Both the position numbers and the translations under genes were made by a program. The notes beneath the pieces are model-generated. The model saw nothing but the letters and a program-made list of their open reading frames with translations, was not told the DNA's origin and did no database searches. Of a stretch of 32,294 nt of DNA, positions 24,340 through 31,874 are shown in pieces. The stretch's first letter is position 1. Every line of letters begins with the position of its first letter. This DNA comes from Bacteroidales bacterium (GTDB lineage: Bacteria; Bacteroidota; Bacteroidia; Bacteroidales; WCHB1-69), in assembly GCA_017544105.1 (NCBI GenBank), contig JAFYEU010000060.1:1-32294 (forward strand). Direction: 5' to 3'.

Positions 24340-25443
24340 ATGTATTCAGAAATTTTTTATCGTCTTGCCTTACAATATCTTGAGGATTATCGTCCTTCCA
24401 TGTTGAAGGAGATGTTGCGTTTGTCGGGATCTGCTACCGCCTTGTTTGAGGAGCCCGACCGATGGCGAAAAATGGTCAGCAAGCGAGCCGAAAAGAAACC
24501 TTTGCCCAAGGTGACGGAGGCTATCCAAAGAATGGTTTCGGAGGAGCTAAGGACCATGGAGCGAAAGGGGATCGGTTATTGTTTTTACACGGATGAGGAT
24601 TATCCTTATCGACTTCGCAGCTGTTCAGATGCGCCCCTAGCCTTCTATTTCCATGGAGACATTAAGATTTTCAACCGAGACCATATCTTGGCGATGGTGG
24701 GAACACGTGATGCAACGGACTATGGGCGACAGTGTGTGCGTAAGATGGTGAGGGAGTTGCAGGAGACGAATTTGGTGACAGTCAGTGGGTTGGCATATGG
24801 GATAGACACGGAAGTGCATGGCCGGTCGTTGGAATGTAACATTCCTACCATTGCGGTGATGGGTTGTGGATTCCACACAATATATCCGTCACAAAACCAG
24901 GCTTTGGCACAGCGTATCGTGGATAATGGCGGAGCCTTGATCAGCGAGTATAGTTTTCAGACGATTCCTGACCGCAACAATTTTCCCAAGCGGAACCGGA
25001 TTATTGCCGGCATGTCGGATGCAGTGTTGGTGGTGGAAACCGGCTATAAGGGTGGCAGCATCATCACTGCCCACATCGCACATTCTTACAATCGGGATGT
25101 CTTCGCCATGCCGGGCTCTATCTTTGACGAGCATCATGAGGGCTGTCATACCTTGATTCAGAAGAATATAGCAGCTATTGTCACGTCAGGTCAAGAGCTC
25201 ATCAATTTAATGAACTGGGAAAAGACTTCCGCATCCATGCAGATGCAGCTTTTCGTGGAGTTGAATGAAGCAGAGCAGCAGGTGGTCTCCCTATTACGGG
25301 AGCAGCCGATACTGTCCGTGGATGCTTTGGCAGAGCAACTGACAGGAGTGTCCCCATCCAAACTGGCAGGGATCTTGTTGGGATTGGAGTTGAAGGGGGT
25401 GATAGAGGCGAAGCCGGGGAAATGCTATGCGATTGTTCGCTAA
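24340..25443 (+). CDS. dprA: DNA-processing protein DprA
   Basis: Binds incoming single-stranded DNA and loads RecA in natural transformation; it is also kept in bacteria not known to be competent. The 367 residues are the standard length. The Rossmann-like DprA core shows VGTRDATDYG, VSGLAYGID, VMGCGFHTIYPSQN, LISEY, FPKRNRIIAGMSDAVLVVE and KGGSIITAHIA. A C-terminal winged-helix domain (about 305-367) follows. The ATG at 24340 (MYSEIFYRLALQYL) is the family start. It is convergent with the downstream glycosidase gene. comF lies about 4 kb away on the other strand. Confidence 0.96.
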   Translation: MYSEIFYRLALQYLEDYRPSMLKEMLRLSGSATALFEEPDRWRKMVSKRAEKKPLPKVTEAIQRMVSEELRTMERKGIGYCFYTDEDYPYRLRSCSDAPLAFYFHGDIKIFNRDHILAMVGTRDATDYGRQCVRKMVRELQETNLVTVSGLAYGIDTEVHGRSLECNIPTIAVMGCGFHTIYPSQNQALAQRIVDNGGALISEYSFQTIPDRNNFPKRNRIIAGMSDAVLVVETGYKGGSIITAHIAHSYNRDVFAMPGSIFDEHHEGCHTLIQKNIAAIVTSGQELINLMNWEKTSASMQMQLFVELNEAEQQVVSLLREQPILSVDALAEQLTGVSPSKLAGILLGLELKGVIEAKPGKCYAIVR

Positions 25444-25459
25444 ACGATTATTGGCTTTG

Positions 25460-25511
25460 AACTCTTAACTCCCAACGTGAAACTTCTAACTCCTAACTGA
25501 CAACTGTCAAC
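25460..25511. repeat. Degenerate AACTCYTAAC microrepeat between dprA and the glycosidase gene
   Basis: Short near-repeats of AACTCTTAACTCCCAAC and TCTAACTCCTAACTGACAAC fill most of the 70-base convergent gap. The last part includes a small dyad TGACA-ac-TGTCA. Similar AAC-rich repeats occur in intergenic DNA of other Bacteroidota, as far as I recall; no function is evident. Confidence 0.45.
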
Positions 25512-25514
25512 CGA

Positions 25515-26381
25515 TCAATGCTCCATCGGTATCACCATCAGGATATTGGATACTGCCCGTTCTCCCTTGTGGTCGAAGCGGCCGTTGTTGACGGGACAGT
25601 TGACAATGCCATCCCACGGGAAACCATCCACATACAGGGTGGTGGAGCCGCCGCCGTCCAGGTTGATGGCCTCCGTGCAGCCGAGCCACAACAGGGTCTT
25701 GGTCAGCTCGTCCAGACTCATGCCGGCCGACTCCTTGATGCGACCGTCCACGGTGAGGAACAGGATCGTGCCGTCAGGACGGATACCCACAGCAGAGCGG
25801 GGGTGACGGTTGGTCACAAAAGTGCGGTCGGTGCGGTAGGACTCCCGCTGGCCATCCTTGAGTAACAGCGGTCCGCTCGTCATGATGTCTGGATAGGGCA
25901 ACGTACGTTCCCATAGCCGCGCACTGTCGGTCTTGATGATCAAGAGCGAGTCGTGATTCAGCACGAGGGCCCCGTACTGGTAATACTTGCGATGTACAGT
26001 GTCGCTGCCGGGCGTGTTGATGCCGACCTCCACGCTGTCAATGCGCAGGTAGCAGACCGGATTGTGCAGGTCCATGTCGAAGAATGAGCCGTTGATGGCA
26101 GCCAGGGCCCCGTGTTTCTTCGCGATGGTGGAGGTGACAGTCCGGCGCGGCTCCCAGGCAAAGGCAAAGGAGACGGGTGCATCAGGGGCAACCTCCAGCA
26201 GGCAGATGTTCTCTTTGGCTCCGAATAGTGCCGGACGCCCAAAATGATGCCTTTTAAGCACGATCCCCTGCTCAACGGTGTCGGTTTGCCAGTGCGCACT
26301 AACCAGCACTAGGGAGTCACGCTGTGCCGAGAGCGTCAGACAGACCAGGAAAAAACCAATATAAAACACAATTTTTTTCAT
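25515..26381 (-). CDS. Secreted phosphodiester glycosidase (NAGPA family)
   Basis: A 288-residue exported protein with signal peptide MKKIVFYIGFFLVCLTLSAQ and a NAGPA (DUF2233) domain. Family hallmarks are AINGSFFDM, HPRSAVGIRPDG, FLTVDGR and INLDGGGSTTLYVDG. Relatives remove a sugar from a phosphodiester-linked glycan, as the human enzyme does on lysosomal enzyme tags; bacterial substrates may be wall teichoic or capsular phosphodiesters or host glycans. The promoter ends right at the start codon, predicting a leaderless or nearly leaderless message. It follows the ribosomal operon terminator on the same strand. Confidence 0.93.
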   Translation of the reverse strand: MKKIVFYIGFFLVCLTLSAQRDSLVLVSAHWQTDTVEQGIVLKRHHFGRPALFGAKENICLLEVAPDAPVSFAFAWEPRRTVTSTIAKKHGALAAINGSFFDMDLHNPVCYLRIDSVEVGINTPGSDTVHRKYYQYGALVLNHDSLLIIKTDSARLWERTLPYPDIMTSGPLLLKDGQRESYRTDRTFVTNRHPRSAVGIRPDGTILFLTVDGRIKESAGMSLDELTKTLLWLGCTEAINLDGGGSTTLYVDGFPWDGIVNCPVNNGRFDHKGERAVSNILMVIPMEH

Positions 26382-26386
26382 GCCGG

Positions 26387-26394
26387 CAAAAATA
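26387..26394 (-). promoter_or_regulatory. -7 box of the glycosidase gene, adjoining the start codon
   Basis: The minus strand reads TATTTTTG with its last G only six bases before the ATG, so transcription should begin at or within a base of the start codon. The box is the direct continuation of the upstream terminator's U-tract. Confidence 0.55.
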
Positions 26395-26399
26395 AAAAA

Positions 26400-26424
26400 A
26401 ACTCTTCCTTTTTTGGGAAGAGTT
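26400..26424 (-). terminator. Terminator of rpsF-rpsR-rplI
   Basis: The minus strand shows a 9-bp stem AACTCTTCC / GGAAGAGTT with a 7-base loop followed by eight T, 26 bases beyond the rplI stop. It is a strong intrinsic terminator. Confidence 0.88.
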
Positions 26425-26449
26425 CTTAGACATGTTATCTCAGGTAGGA

Positions 26450-26908
26450 CTACTCCTGTTCGGCCACCACGTTCAGGTTCAAGGATACTTTGTTGTAGTC
26501 CTTGTGCAGGTTAACCACAGCGGTATATTGTCCTAATTCTTTAATATGATTCTCGTTCAAGATGATCTTTCTGCGGTCGATGTCGATATCATGTTGCTCT
26601 TTGAGGGCATCAGCCACCATGATATTGTTGACAGAACCGAAGATAGTACCTTTGTCGGAAGCTTTCACCGGGATGGTGATTTCGAGACCTTCAATCTTGC
26701 CGGCGAGGAATTCAGCTTCTTTTCTGAGTTTCTCAGCCTTGAAAGAGCGTTGTTTGATGGTCTCGGCCAGCTGTTTCTTCTGAGCCGGAGTTGCTAAAAC
26801 TGCCAATCCTCTAGGGATGAGGTAGTTGCGCGCGTAGCCGTCTTTAACCTTTACGAGGTCATCGGCATAACCTAAATTGTTGACGTCTTGTTTTAATATG
26901 ATTTCCAT
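26450..26908 (-). CDS. rplI: 50S ribosomal protein L9
   Basis: Large-subunit protein that binds 23S rRNA with its N-terminal domain and reaches toward a neighbouring ribosome with its long helix and C-terminal domain. The 152 residues begin MEIILKQDVNNLGYADDLVKVKDGYARNYL (first half of the family signature), then a Lys/Glu helix and the KGTIFGSV loop of the C-domain. It is the last gene of the operon, 14 bases after rpsR. Confidence 0.98.
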   Translation of the reverse strand: MEIILKQDVNNLGYADDLVKVKDGYARNYLIPRGLAVLATPAQKKQLAETIKQRSFKAEKLRKEAEFLAGKIEGLEITIPVKASDKGTIFGSVNNIMVADALKEQHDIDIDRRKIILNENHIKELGQYTAVVNLHKDYNKVSLNLNVVAEQE

Positions 26909-26922
26909 AATGATCTCCTAAA

Positions 26923-27195
26923 TTAGTTGGTTTTTAAATTATCGGTTACGAACGGCAGAAGAGCCAAATGACGAGCTCTCTTGACGGCTTGGGCAACTTT
27001 CTTTTGATATTTTAAAGAGGTACCGGTCAGACGTCTCGGTAAAATCTTACCTTGCTCGTTCACGAATTTCTTTAAGAATTCACCATCTTTATAATCGATG
27101 TATTTGATACCGCTCTTTTTGAAACGGCAGTATTTTTTTCTTTGAATATCAACTGCTACGGGAGCAATGTATTTAATATCTGATTGTTGAGCCAT
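26923..27195 (-). CDS. rpsR: 30S ribosomal protein S18
   Basis: Small-subunit platform protein that pairs with S6 on the central domain of 16S rRNA. The 90-residue, basic chain shows [39 protein letters not shown] and [12 protein letters not shown], the full S18 core. The order rpsF-rpsR-rplI is conserved; ssb, which sits between them in some phyla, is absent. It begins five bases after the rpsF stop. Confidence 0.98.
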   Translation of the reverse strand: MAQQSDIKYIAPVAVDIQRKKYCRFKKSGIKYIDYKDGEFLKKFVNEQGKILPRRLTGTSLKYQKKVAQAVKRARHLALLPFVTDNLKTN

Positions 27196-27200
27196 AATGT

Positions 27201-27638
27201 TTATTCTTGTTCGGTTTTTGATTCATTGTTAACTTCTTCAGCAACCGCGGGAGCCTCAACGGTTTCGGGGGCTTCTACAGTTTCCTCTTGGGCTTTGGCA
27301 GCCTTTTCGTTGCGGAGGTTGCGTCTCTTTTCAGCGTATGCGATAGCATATTTGTCCATGCTGACTGTGAGGAAGCGCATGATACGCTCGTCACGACGGA
27401 ATTGAAGTTCCAGTTCAGCGACAACATCGCCGGCGGCTTTGAATTCAAATAAATGATAGAATCCGGAGGACTTTTTCTGGATGGGGTATTCCAACTTGCG
27501 GAGGCCCCAGTTCTCCTGGTGGACGATTTCTGCACCCTTGTTGGTGAGAATCTTCTCAAACTTTTGTACCGTTTCCTTCATCTGGTCTTCAGATAAAACG
27601 GGCGTCATAATGAAAACGGTTTCGTACTGATTTGCCAT
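27201..27638 (-). CDS. rpsF: 30S ribosomal protein S6
   Basis: Small-subunit protein that binds S18. Of 145 residues, the S6 fold is residues 1 to about 105 ([54 protein letters not shown]), followed by a Glu/Ala-rich tail typical of Bacteroidota S6. The start is the ATG at 27638 (MANQYETV); the longer frame to 27809 would cross the promoter and divergent gene. The -7 box at 27678-27685 drives the operon. Confidence 0.97.
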   Translation of the reverse strand: MANQYETVFIMTPVLSEDQMKETVQKFEKILTNKGAEIVHQENWGLRKLEYPIQKKSSGFYHLFEFKAAGDVVAELELQFRRDERIMRFLTVSMDKYAIAYAEKRRNLRNEKAAKAQEETVEAPETVEAPAVAEEVNNESKTEQE

Positions 27639-27677
27639 AATTTTTTGGTTTAATAAATGATAAATTTTAATGGGCGG

Positions 27678-27685
27678 CAAAAGTA
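27678..27685 (-). promoter_or_regulatory. -7 box of the rpsF operon
   Basis: The minus strand reads TACTTTTG, about 40 bases before the ATG. The area where its -33 would lie overlaps the divergent plus-strand -7 box. Confidence 0.6.
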
Positions 27686-27705
27686 CAACTTTTTTTGAAT
27701 AATTG

Positions 27706-27713
27706 TATCTTTG
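27706..27713 (+). promoter_or_regulatory. -7 box of the secreted-protein gene, adjoining its GTG start
   Basis: TATCTTTG ends five bases before GTG at 27718, so transcription is expected to start at about the start codon. It lies only 20 bases from the rpsF -7 box in the other direction. Confidence 0.55.
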
Positions 27714-27717
27714 CCGC

Positions 27718-28932
27718 GTGAAATTTTTCTGTACATACATAGCACTGTTTCTGCTCTGTTTGATTTTGCCATTAAATATTGTGGCACAACGAGTTAATTG
27801 GTCTCCCAAGACGGTGATTTCCTATCAGAACTACCTCTTGAAGGGGGATTCTTGTGCTATGCAACATGATTACCAGCAGGCACAATACTACTATTTTAAG
27901 GCACAAGAGCAACCAAAAATTACAAAATTGGAAAGAAAAGAGGCCTACTCCCGCATCCTTTCCATGAAAAAATATCAGCATCTGGACGACCTGGTCTCCA
28001 ATGCCCGCAAGCTGGAGGCCGAGGGATATGCTTCGGCAGCCCTTAAGTATTACAACGACGCGATTGCTTACGCCCGCAGCGAGAATATAAACTTGATCAC
28101 CCCGACTTCCGATTTCAATTTGGAACTTATTCGGCAACTTTCGGAGATCGAGACCTATTTGGCGCAATCCCGCCAATATGAGCAGATGAACGATCAGGAA
28201 CGCGCCCGCCAGTCCTATATCGCGGCCGTCACCAAATCCTCCGAGTTGAACTCCCTGATGAAACAAAATAATCTCTCCCCGGCCTTTTCCCAGACTATCA
28301 ACAACATTCAGGACTTTATGAACCATCGCTCGGAGATGGTCGTCGAATACCGGGAGGTTTTTCCGGATCATTACGATACTTTGTATAATCTGCTTGCTGT
28401 ACGACTGCAAGAGTATCTGGACAAATCTGTCGCCATCTTTGTCCCGCAGCTAACCATCTCCCTTTCCATCGACACCCTGCATTTCCAGTCTTCCTTTTGC
28501 GAAGGCATGAAAATCAGCTATAAAGACAATCGTACCGATACTTTTTTAATGGATTTCCGCGACATCTCCTTTGTCGTCTTTGACAATCCTGTCTTGGAGA
28601 ATCCGCCCCAAGACCCCTCTTTGAATCAGCCTTACATTCATGGTTTCTCCATGCCAGCCAAAACAGAGTTTCACTTTTTTGACCTGTATAAGAACCAAAT
28701 CATATTGAAGGCACGCAAGACCCAGACGGGCATCCGTTTTGCCAAGCTCTATACCACTTACTGGCGTGTTGACCAGGAGCAGCTGATCAAATATCAAAAA
28801 TATATCGAACCTTTTTTGCGCAAGAAACCGAACGGAGCCTACTATGTCAGGCTGACCCATACCCACTTTAACGGTACGGAGAAGCGGAAGGTCGAACTTT
28901 CCAAGCGCAAGGAAGATTTCCTTAGCTTTTAA
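27718..28932 (+). CDS. Secreted protein of unknown function with TPR-like N-terminal repeats
   Basis: A 404-residue protein I do not recognise. A hydrophobic signal peptide (about 1-24, ending in IVAQ) directs export. Residues about 40-190 are helical and TPR-like: [15 protein letters not shown] and [19 protein letters not shown] look like two repeat units. The second half is rich in beta strands and aromatic residues with no known motif. The start is taken as the GTG at 27718 because the -7 box ends at 27713 and the only longer start (TTG at 27703) would precede it. Its stop overlaps the comF-family stop by four bases, convergently. Confidence 0.75.
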   Translation: MKFFCTYIALFLLCLILPLNIVAQRVNWSPKTVISYQNYLLKGDSCAMQHDYQQAQYYYFKAQEQPKITKLERKEAYSRILSMKKYQHLDDLVSNARKLEAEGYASAALKYYNDAIAYARSENINLITPTSDFNLELIRQLSEIETYLAQSRQYEQMNDQERARQSYIAAVTKSSELNSLMKQNNLSPAFSQTINNIQDFMNHRSEMVVEYREVFPDHYDTLYNLLAVRLQEYLDKSVAIFVPQLTISLSIDTLHFQSSFCEGMKISYKDNRTDTFLMDFRDISFVVFDNPVLENPPQDPSLNQPYIHGFSMPAKTEFHFFDLYKNQIILKARKTQTGIRFAKLYTTYWRVDQEQLIKYQKYIEPFLRKKPNGAYYVRLTHTHFNGTEKRKVELSKRKEDFLSF

Positions 28933-29621
28933 TGAGTGGCTGTTGCCAGTGTGACCACGCTGACGGTCACACCCTCTATCCCGACCAGATGCTGGATCGC
29001 GGCTTCCATGGTGGCTCCGGTGGTCAGCACGTCATCACACACCAGCACATGTTTGTACCGGATCTTTTCGGGATGTTGAACCCCAAAGACCTCCTTGACA
29101 TTTTCCCAGCGGTTGAAACGGCTTTTTTTTGTTTGCGTCTCTGTAAACTGAGTGCGTACCAGCACATCGGTTAGGTAGGAAATCCCCATCCCTTCCGACA
29201 AGCCCATGGCAATCCACTCACTTTGGTTATATCCTCTTTTTCGCAACTTCCGTGAATGCAAGGGAATCGGGAGAATGCAGTCCACACTCCGGAACCGTGG
29301 CTCCTTGGCTAGCTGCCGGCCATAATAGGAGCCCAGGTACCGACCTATCTCTTTTTCCCCTTTGTATTTTAGCTGGTGCAGGATGTGCTGCACGATGCTA
29401 CCTTTATTATAATATAGTAAGGAGGCCACCTCCCGCACCGGCACACGACCTGCAAAGACATCCCTCAACACTTGGTCGTGCTGCTGATGAAAATGGGTCT
29501 CCGGAAGATGTAGCAGACAGGGAAGACATAATAGTTCCTCATTTTGCCTCAGAGCATTACCGCAACCCACGCATAGGCGTGGATAGAACATCGAAAAAAT
29601 ATTGTCTATAAACTGTTTCAT
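28929..29621 (-). CDS. ComF-family amidophosphoribosyltransferase-like protein
   Basis: A 230-residue protein with a ComF layout: an N-terminal zinc finger (CVGCG and LLCLPCL), a middle IPLHSRKLRKRGYNQSE segment and the PRPP-binding loop VLVCDDVLTTGATM near residues 190-203. ComF takes part in DNA uptake in competent bacteria, and in others is linked to nucleotide salvage; either is possible. It follows the Ig-like lipoprotein gene by 54 bases on the same strand, and dprA lies elsewhere in the window, so two competence-type genes are present but not together. Confidence 0.93.
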   Translation of the reverse strand: MKQFIDNIFSMFYPRLCVGCGNALRQNEELLCLPCLLHLPETHFHQQHDQVLRDVFAGRVPVREVASLLYYNKGSIVQHILHQLKYKGEKEIGRYLGSYYGRQLAKEPRFRSVDCILPIPLHSRKLRKRGYNQSEWIAMGLSEGMGISYLTDVLVRTQFTETQTKKSRFNRWENVKEVFGVQHPEKIRYKHVLVCDDVLTTGATMEAAIQHLVGIEGVTVSVVTLATATH

Positions 29622-29624
29622 AGT

Positions 29625-29647
29625 ACAATATTCAACGATGATATTGT
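29625..29647. repeat. Small dyad upstream of the comF-family gene
   Basis: A 7-bp inverted repeat ACAATAT / ATATTGT with a 9-base loop lies immediately before the ATG at 29621, in an AT-rich gap with further AATATTGTA copies. It could bind a dimeric regulator or be chance AT symmetry. Confidence 0.3.
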
Positions 29648-29675
29648 AAAAATATTGTAATATAAAATAAAAAAA

Positions 29676-31310
29676 TTATTTTTCAGGGATAACGAATTGT
29701 TCTTCACTGTCCCAATACGCACGGATGGAGATGGCGTGCGGGAAAAACCAGATCTTTTCAGGTTGTTGTTTCAAGTGGTAGTCGCCAGCATCCCAACGGC
29801 CATTATGATTGGCGTCTTCGATGATTTTGATGCGATAGTTGCCGGGTTCCAGGGCAGGGTATTGTACTTGGCTGGTTGTTGTAATCAAGTCCTCCTGCAA
29901 GAAGGAGTTATCTTTCCAAAGTTGGGCGATATACACGATGGAGTTGTCTGGATGGATGTACTCCATCGTCAAGTTCCCGTAGTCTTTGGCGGCATGGGTC
30001 TCAAAATGAAGCTTAATGGAGTCGTTGGTCTTGCCTTGGTAGTTCCAGAATACAGAGTCGGGAATGAGGACGGTATAGTTTTGTTTTTCTTCCAAGGAGA
30101 GGGGCAGTTTCAGTTGTTTGACGAAGGTGTCGGGGACTGACACCCATGTGACGGAAGTATCCCGTTTGGTGAAGTATTTGATGGGGATAGAGTCGGCCGG
30201 CTTGATAGGGGCAGGGAAAATGAGGGTGAGAGGTTTGTATCGATGGCCCTCGTTTTGGGTAGTGACAGTCAGTTTTGCGGTTTGGACGTTGGCACTGCCG
30301 CGGCCTGTCGTTTTGGGGGCCTTGTAAGGAGTGAGATAAACCGTGTCCAGATGATTATCCGCGTTCAGCACAAAGGTAAGCGTGTCGGTGACAGGCTCTT
30401 TCATATACCAGAAGACGGTGTCTTGGTTTTTGTTGACGGATTCAAAGTAGTCAGGTGCAGAACCGATGCTTTGGGCGGAGAAGCGGGCAAAGGAGGATTT
30501 GTACGGTATGACGTATGTGCCAGGAGCGGGATTCTCCACGCGGGTCAGCTTAGGCTCCTTCTCTTTTTTTTCAAAGCAGTATAGAAGAACTTCCTCAGCA
30601 GTGCTTGCCAGAGAGTCCTCTCTTTCTGTGGGTGAGATGTTTACCGGCTGGTTAGCGAAAGCGATCTGTTCGTTTGGCAGATCGTAGATCATGTTGGCAT
30701 TGATATCCTTCAGTGCAAAGAGCTTGTATTCGCCTACGGCAATATTGTCGAAAGAAAAGCTTCCGTTGGAAAGTGACTTGGTGACATAGTCGGGGCGAGA
30801 GGTGAGCGGCAAGGAATCTTCGTCTTGGCGGTAAAGCATGACGAGGAAGTCCTTGCATCCGTCCAGGGAGTAGGCGTCCAGCACTTGGCCTTTCAACGTG
30901 CAGGAATCAATGGCGTCTCCGGTGGAGAAGCTGTAGTGGTAATAGGACAAGTCGTTGCCCTCATGAAAGTCTTTGATGCAATCAGTGAAGACCAAGTTGT
31001 AGGTTGCATGAGGTTGAAGAGTGTCGGCGAATTTGATGAGCAGGGTCTTGCCGTTGATGGTGTATTTGGGAGTAGTGGGCAGGGGAGGGGAGATGAGCAC
31101 GTTGTCAGTGGGATTGTTCAGTGTGAAGAACTCATCGAAGGTGATTTTGATCTGATGACCATCGAAGTTGACGGTTCCGGAGGGAGGGTCTTCTTTGAGC
31201 ATCTTGGGAGGCTCGACGTCGCGGGGGCCGCCAGAGGGCAACACGACTTTGGCACATCCTGCCAACAGGATTGCCGCTCCGAATAGTGCCAAAAGGAGAT
31301 GCCTGCCCAT
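29676..31310 (-). CDS. Ig-like domain lipoprotein
   Basis: A 544-residue envelope lipoprotein: the signal ends with a lipobox LLAGC (Cys18). It contains an N-terminal SbsA-like Ig domain (about 30-125: SGTVNFDGHQIKITFDEFF, then a LIKFADTLQPHATYNLVF strand pair), a Cna/SdrD-like beta domain (LKGQVLDAYSL to YKLFALKDINAN), a region with more beta strands and a C-terminal repeat of that domain (LEPGNYRIKIIEDANHNGRWD). The family is widespread in Bacteroidota, outer-membrane linked, function unknown. The ATG at 31310 is used; a frame to 31427 runs through the acetyltransferase gene. It begins four bases after that gene's stop. Confidence 0.9.
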   Translation of the reverse strand: MGRHLLLALFGAAILLAGCAKVVLPSGGPRDVEPPKMLKEDPPSGTVNFDGHQIKITFDEFFTLNNPTDNVLISPPLPTTPKYTINGKTLLIKFADTLQPHATYNLVFTDCIKDFHEGNDLSYYHYSFSTGDAIDSCTLKGQVLDAYSLDGCKDFLVMLYRQDEDSLPLTSRPDYVTKSLSNGSFSFDNIAVGEYKLFALKDINANMIYDLPNEQIAFANQPVNISPTEREDSLASTAEEVLLYCFEKKEKEPKLTRVENPAPGTYVIPYKSSFARFSAQSIGSAPDYFESVNKNQDTVFWYMKEPVTDTLTFVLNADNHLDTVYLTPYKAPKTTGRGSANVQTAKLTVTTQNEGHRYKPLTLIFPAPIKPADSIPIKYFTKRDTSVTWVSVPDTFVKQLKLPLSLEEKQNYTVLIPDSVFWNYQGKTNDSIKLHFETHAAKDYGNLTMEYIHPDNSIVYIAQLWKDNSFLQEDLITTTSQVQYPALEPGNYRIKIIEDANHNGRWDAGDYHLKQQPEKIWFFPHAISIRAYWDSEEQFVIPEK

Positions 31311-31314
31311 TTTC

Positions 31315-31755
31315 TTATTGGGGTACGTTGTTGTAACTGTAATAGACCACGTCGTTGCGGATGTCCCATCCTTGGGAGGCCCAGAACTGCTGCCCAAGCT
31401 CATTGTTGCGCATGACGAGCAGGCCACTCTTGTGGATGCCTTCTGCCTCGGCCACTTTCATCACAGCCTCCAACAGAAGTTTGCCAACCCCTTGCCGACG
31501 ATATGCAGGGTTAACCACTGTGTGATAGATGTAAGCGCGACGTCCGTCAATGCCGCATAGGATGACACCGATAATTTCCCCCTCTTTGATGGCCACGAAA
31601 TTGGAGTTTGGATTCTTGGCGATGAACTTGGCAATGCCCTCTTCGGAGTCGTCATAGCTGCGAATGGCCATGCCGGCGGTTTCGGTCCACAACTTATACA
31701 CGGAGGCATAGTCCTGGATGCTCATCAGTCGAATGATCATGTTTTCTTTTTCCAT
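31315..31755 (-). CDS. GNAT-family N-acetyltransferase
   Basis: A cytosolic acetyl-CoA-dependent acetyltransferase of 146 residues. The core is VVNPAYRRQGVGKLLLEAVMK with the acetyl-CoA loop R-R-Q-G-V-G-K (Q/RxxGxG/A), preceded by IGVILCGIDGRRAYIYHT and followed by GLLVMRNNELGQQFWASQGW. The substrate is unknown. Starts at 31755 and 31740 (M6, MIIRLMSIQD) are both good; M6 matches the usual family start. The -7 box ends six bases before the first ATG, so the message is either leaderless from M1 or has a very short leader for M6. It heads the run GNAT, Ig-like lipoprotein, comF-family. Confidence 0.93.
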   Translation of the reverse strand: MEKENMIIRLMSIQDYASVYKLWTETAGMAIRSYDDSEEGIAKFIAKNPNSNFVAIKEGEIIGVILCGIDGRRAYIYHTVVNPAYRRQGVGKLLLEAVMKVAEAEGIHKSGLLVMRNNELGQQFWASQGWDIRNDVVYYSYNNVPQ

Positions 31756-31759
31756 GAGG

Positions 31760-31767
31760 CAAAGATA
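31760..31767 (-). promoter_or_regulatory. -7 box of the GNAT gene
   Basis: The minus strand reads TATCTTTG with its G at 31760, so the start of the message falls on or next to ATG 31755 (15 bases before ATG 31740). Confidence 0.55.
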
Positions 31768-31811
31768 CGATTTTAGTTAATAGATAATAGTTAGGGAATG
31801 GCAAAAGGAAG

Positions 31812-31849
31812 GGGGGATAAGCTTTCTTCACTTCTTTTCTTAATCCCCC
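31812..31849 (-). terminator. Weak candidate terminator after ahcY
   Basis: A near-stem GGGGGATAAG / CTTAATCCCCC with one bulge and a 17-base loop lies 26 bases beyond the ahcY stop on the minus strand. The T run after it is poor, so confidence is low. Confidence 0.35.
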
Positions 31850-31874
31850 AACCTTTTAATCTCAACAGCATACT

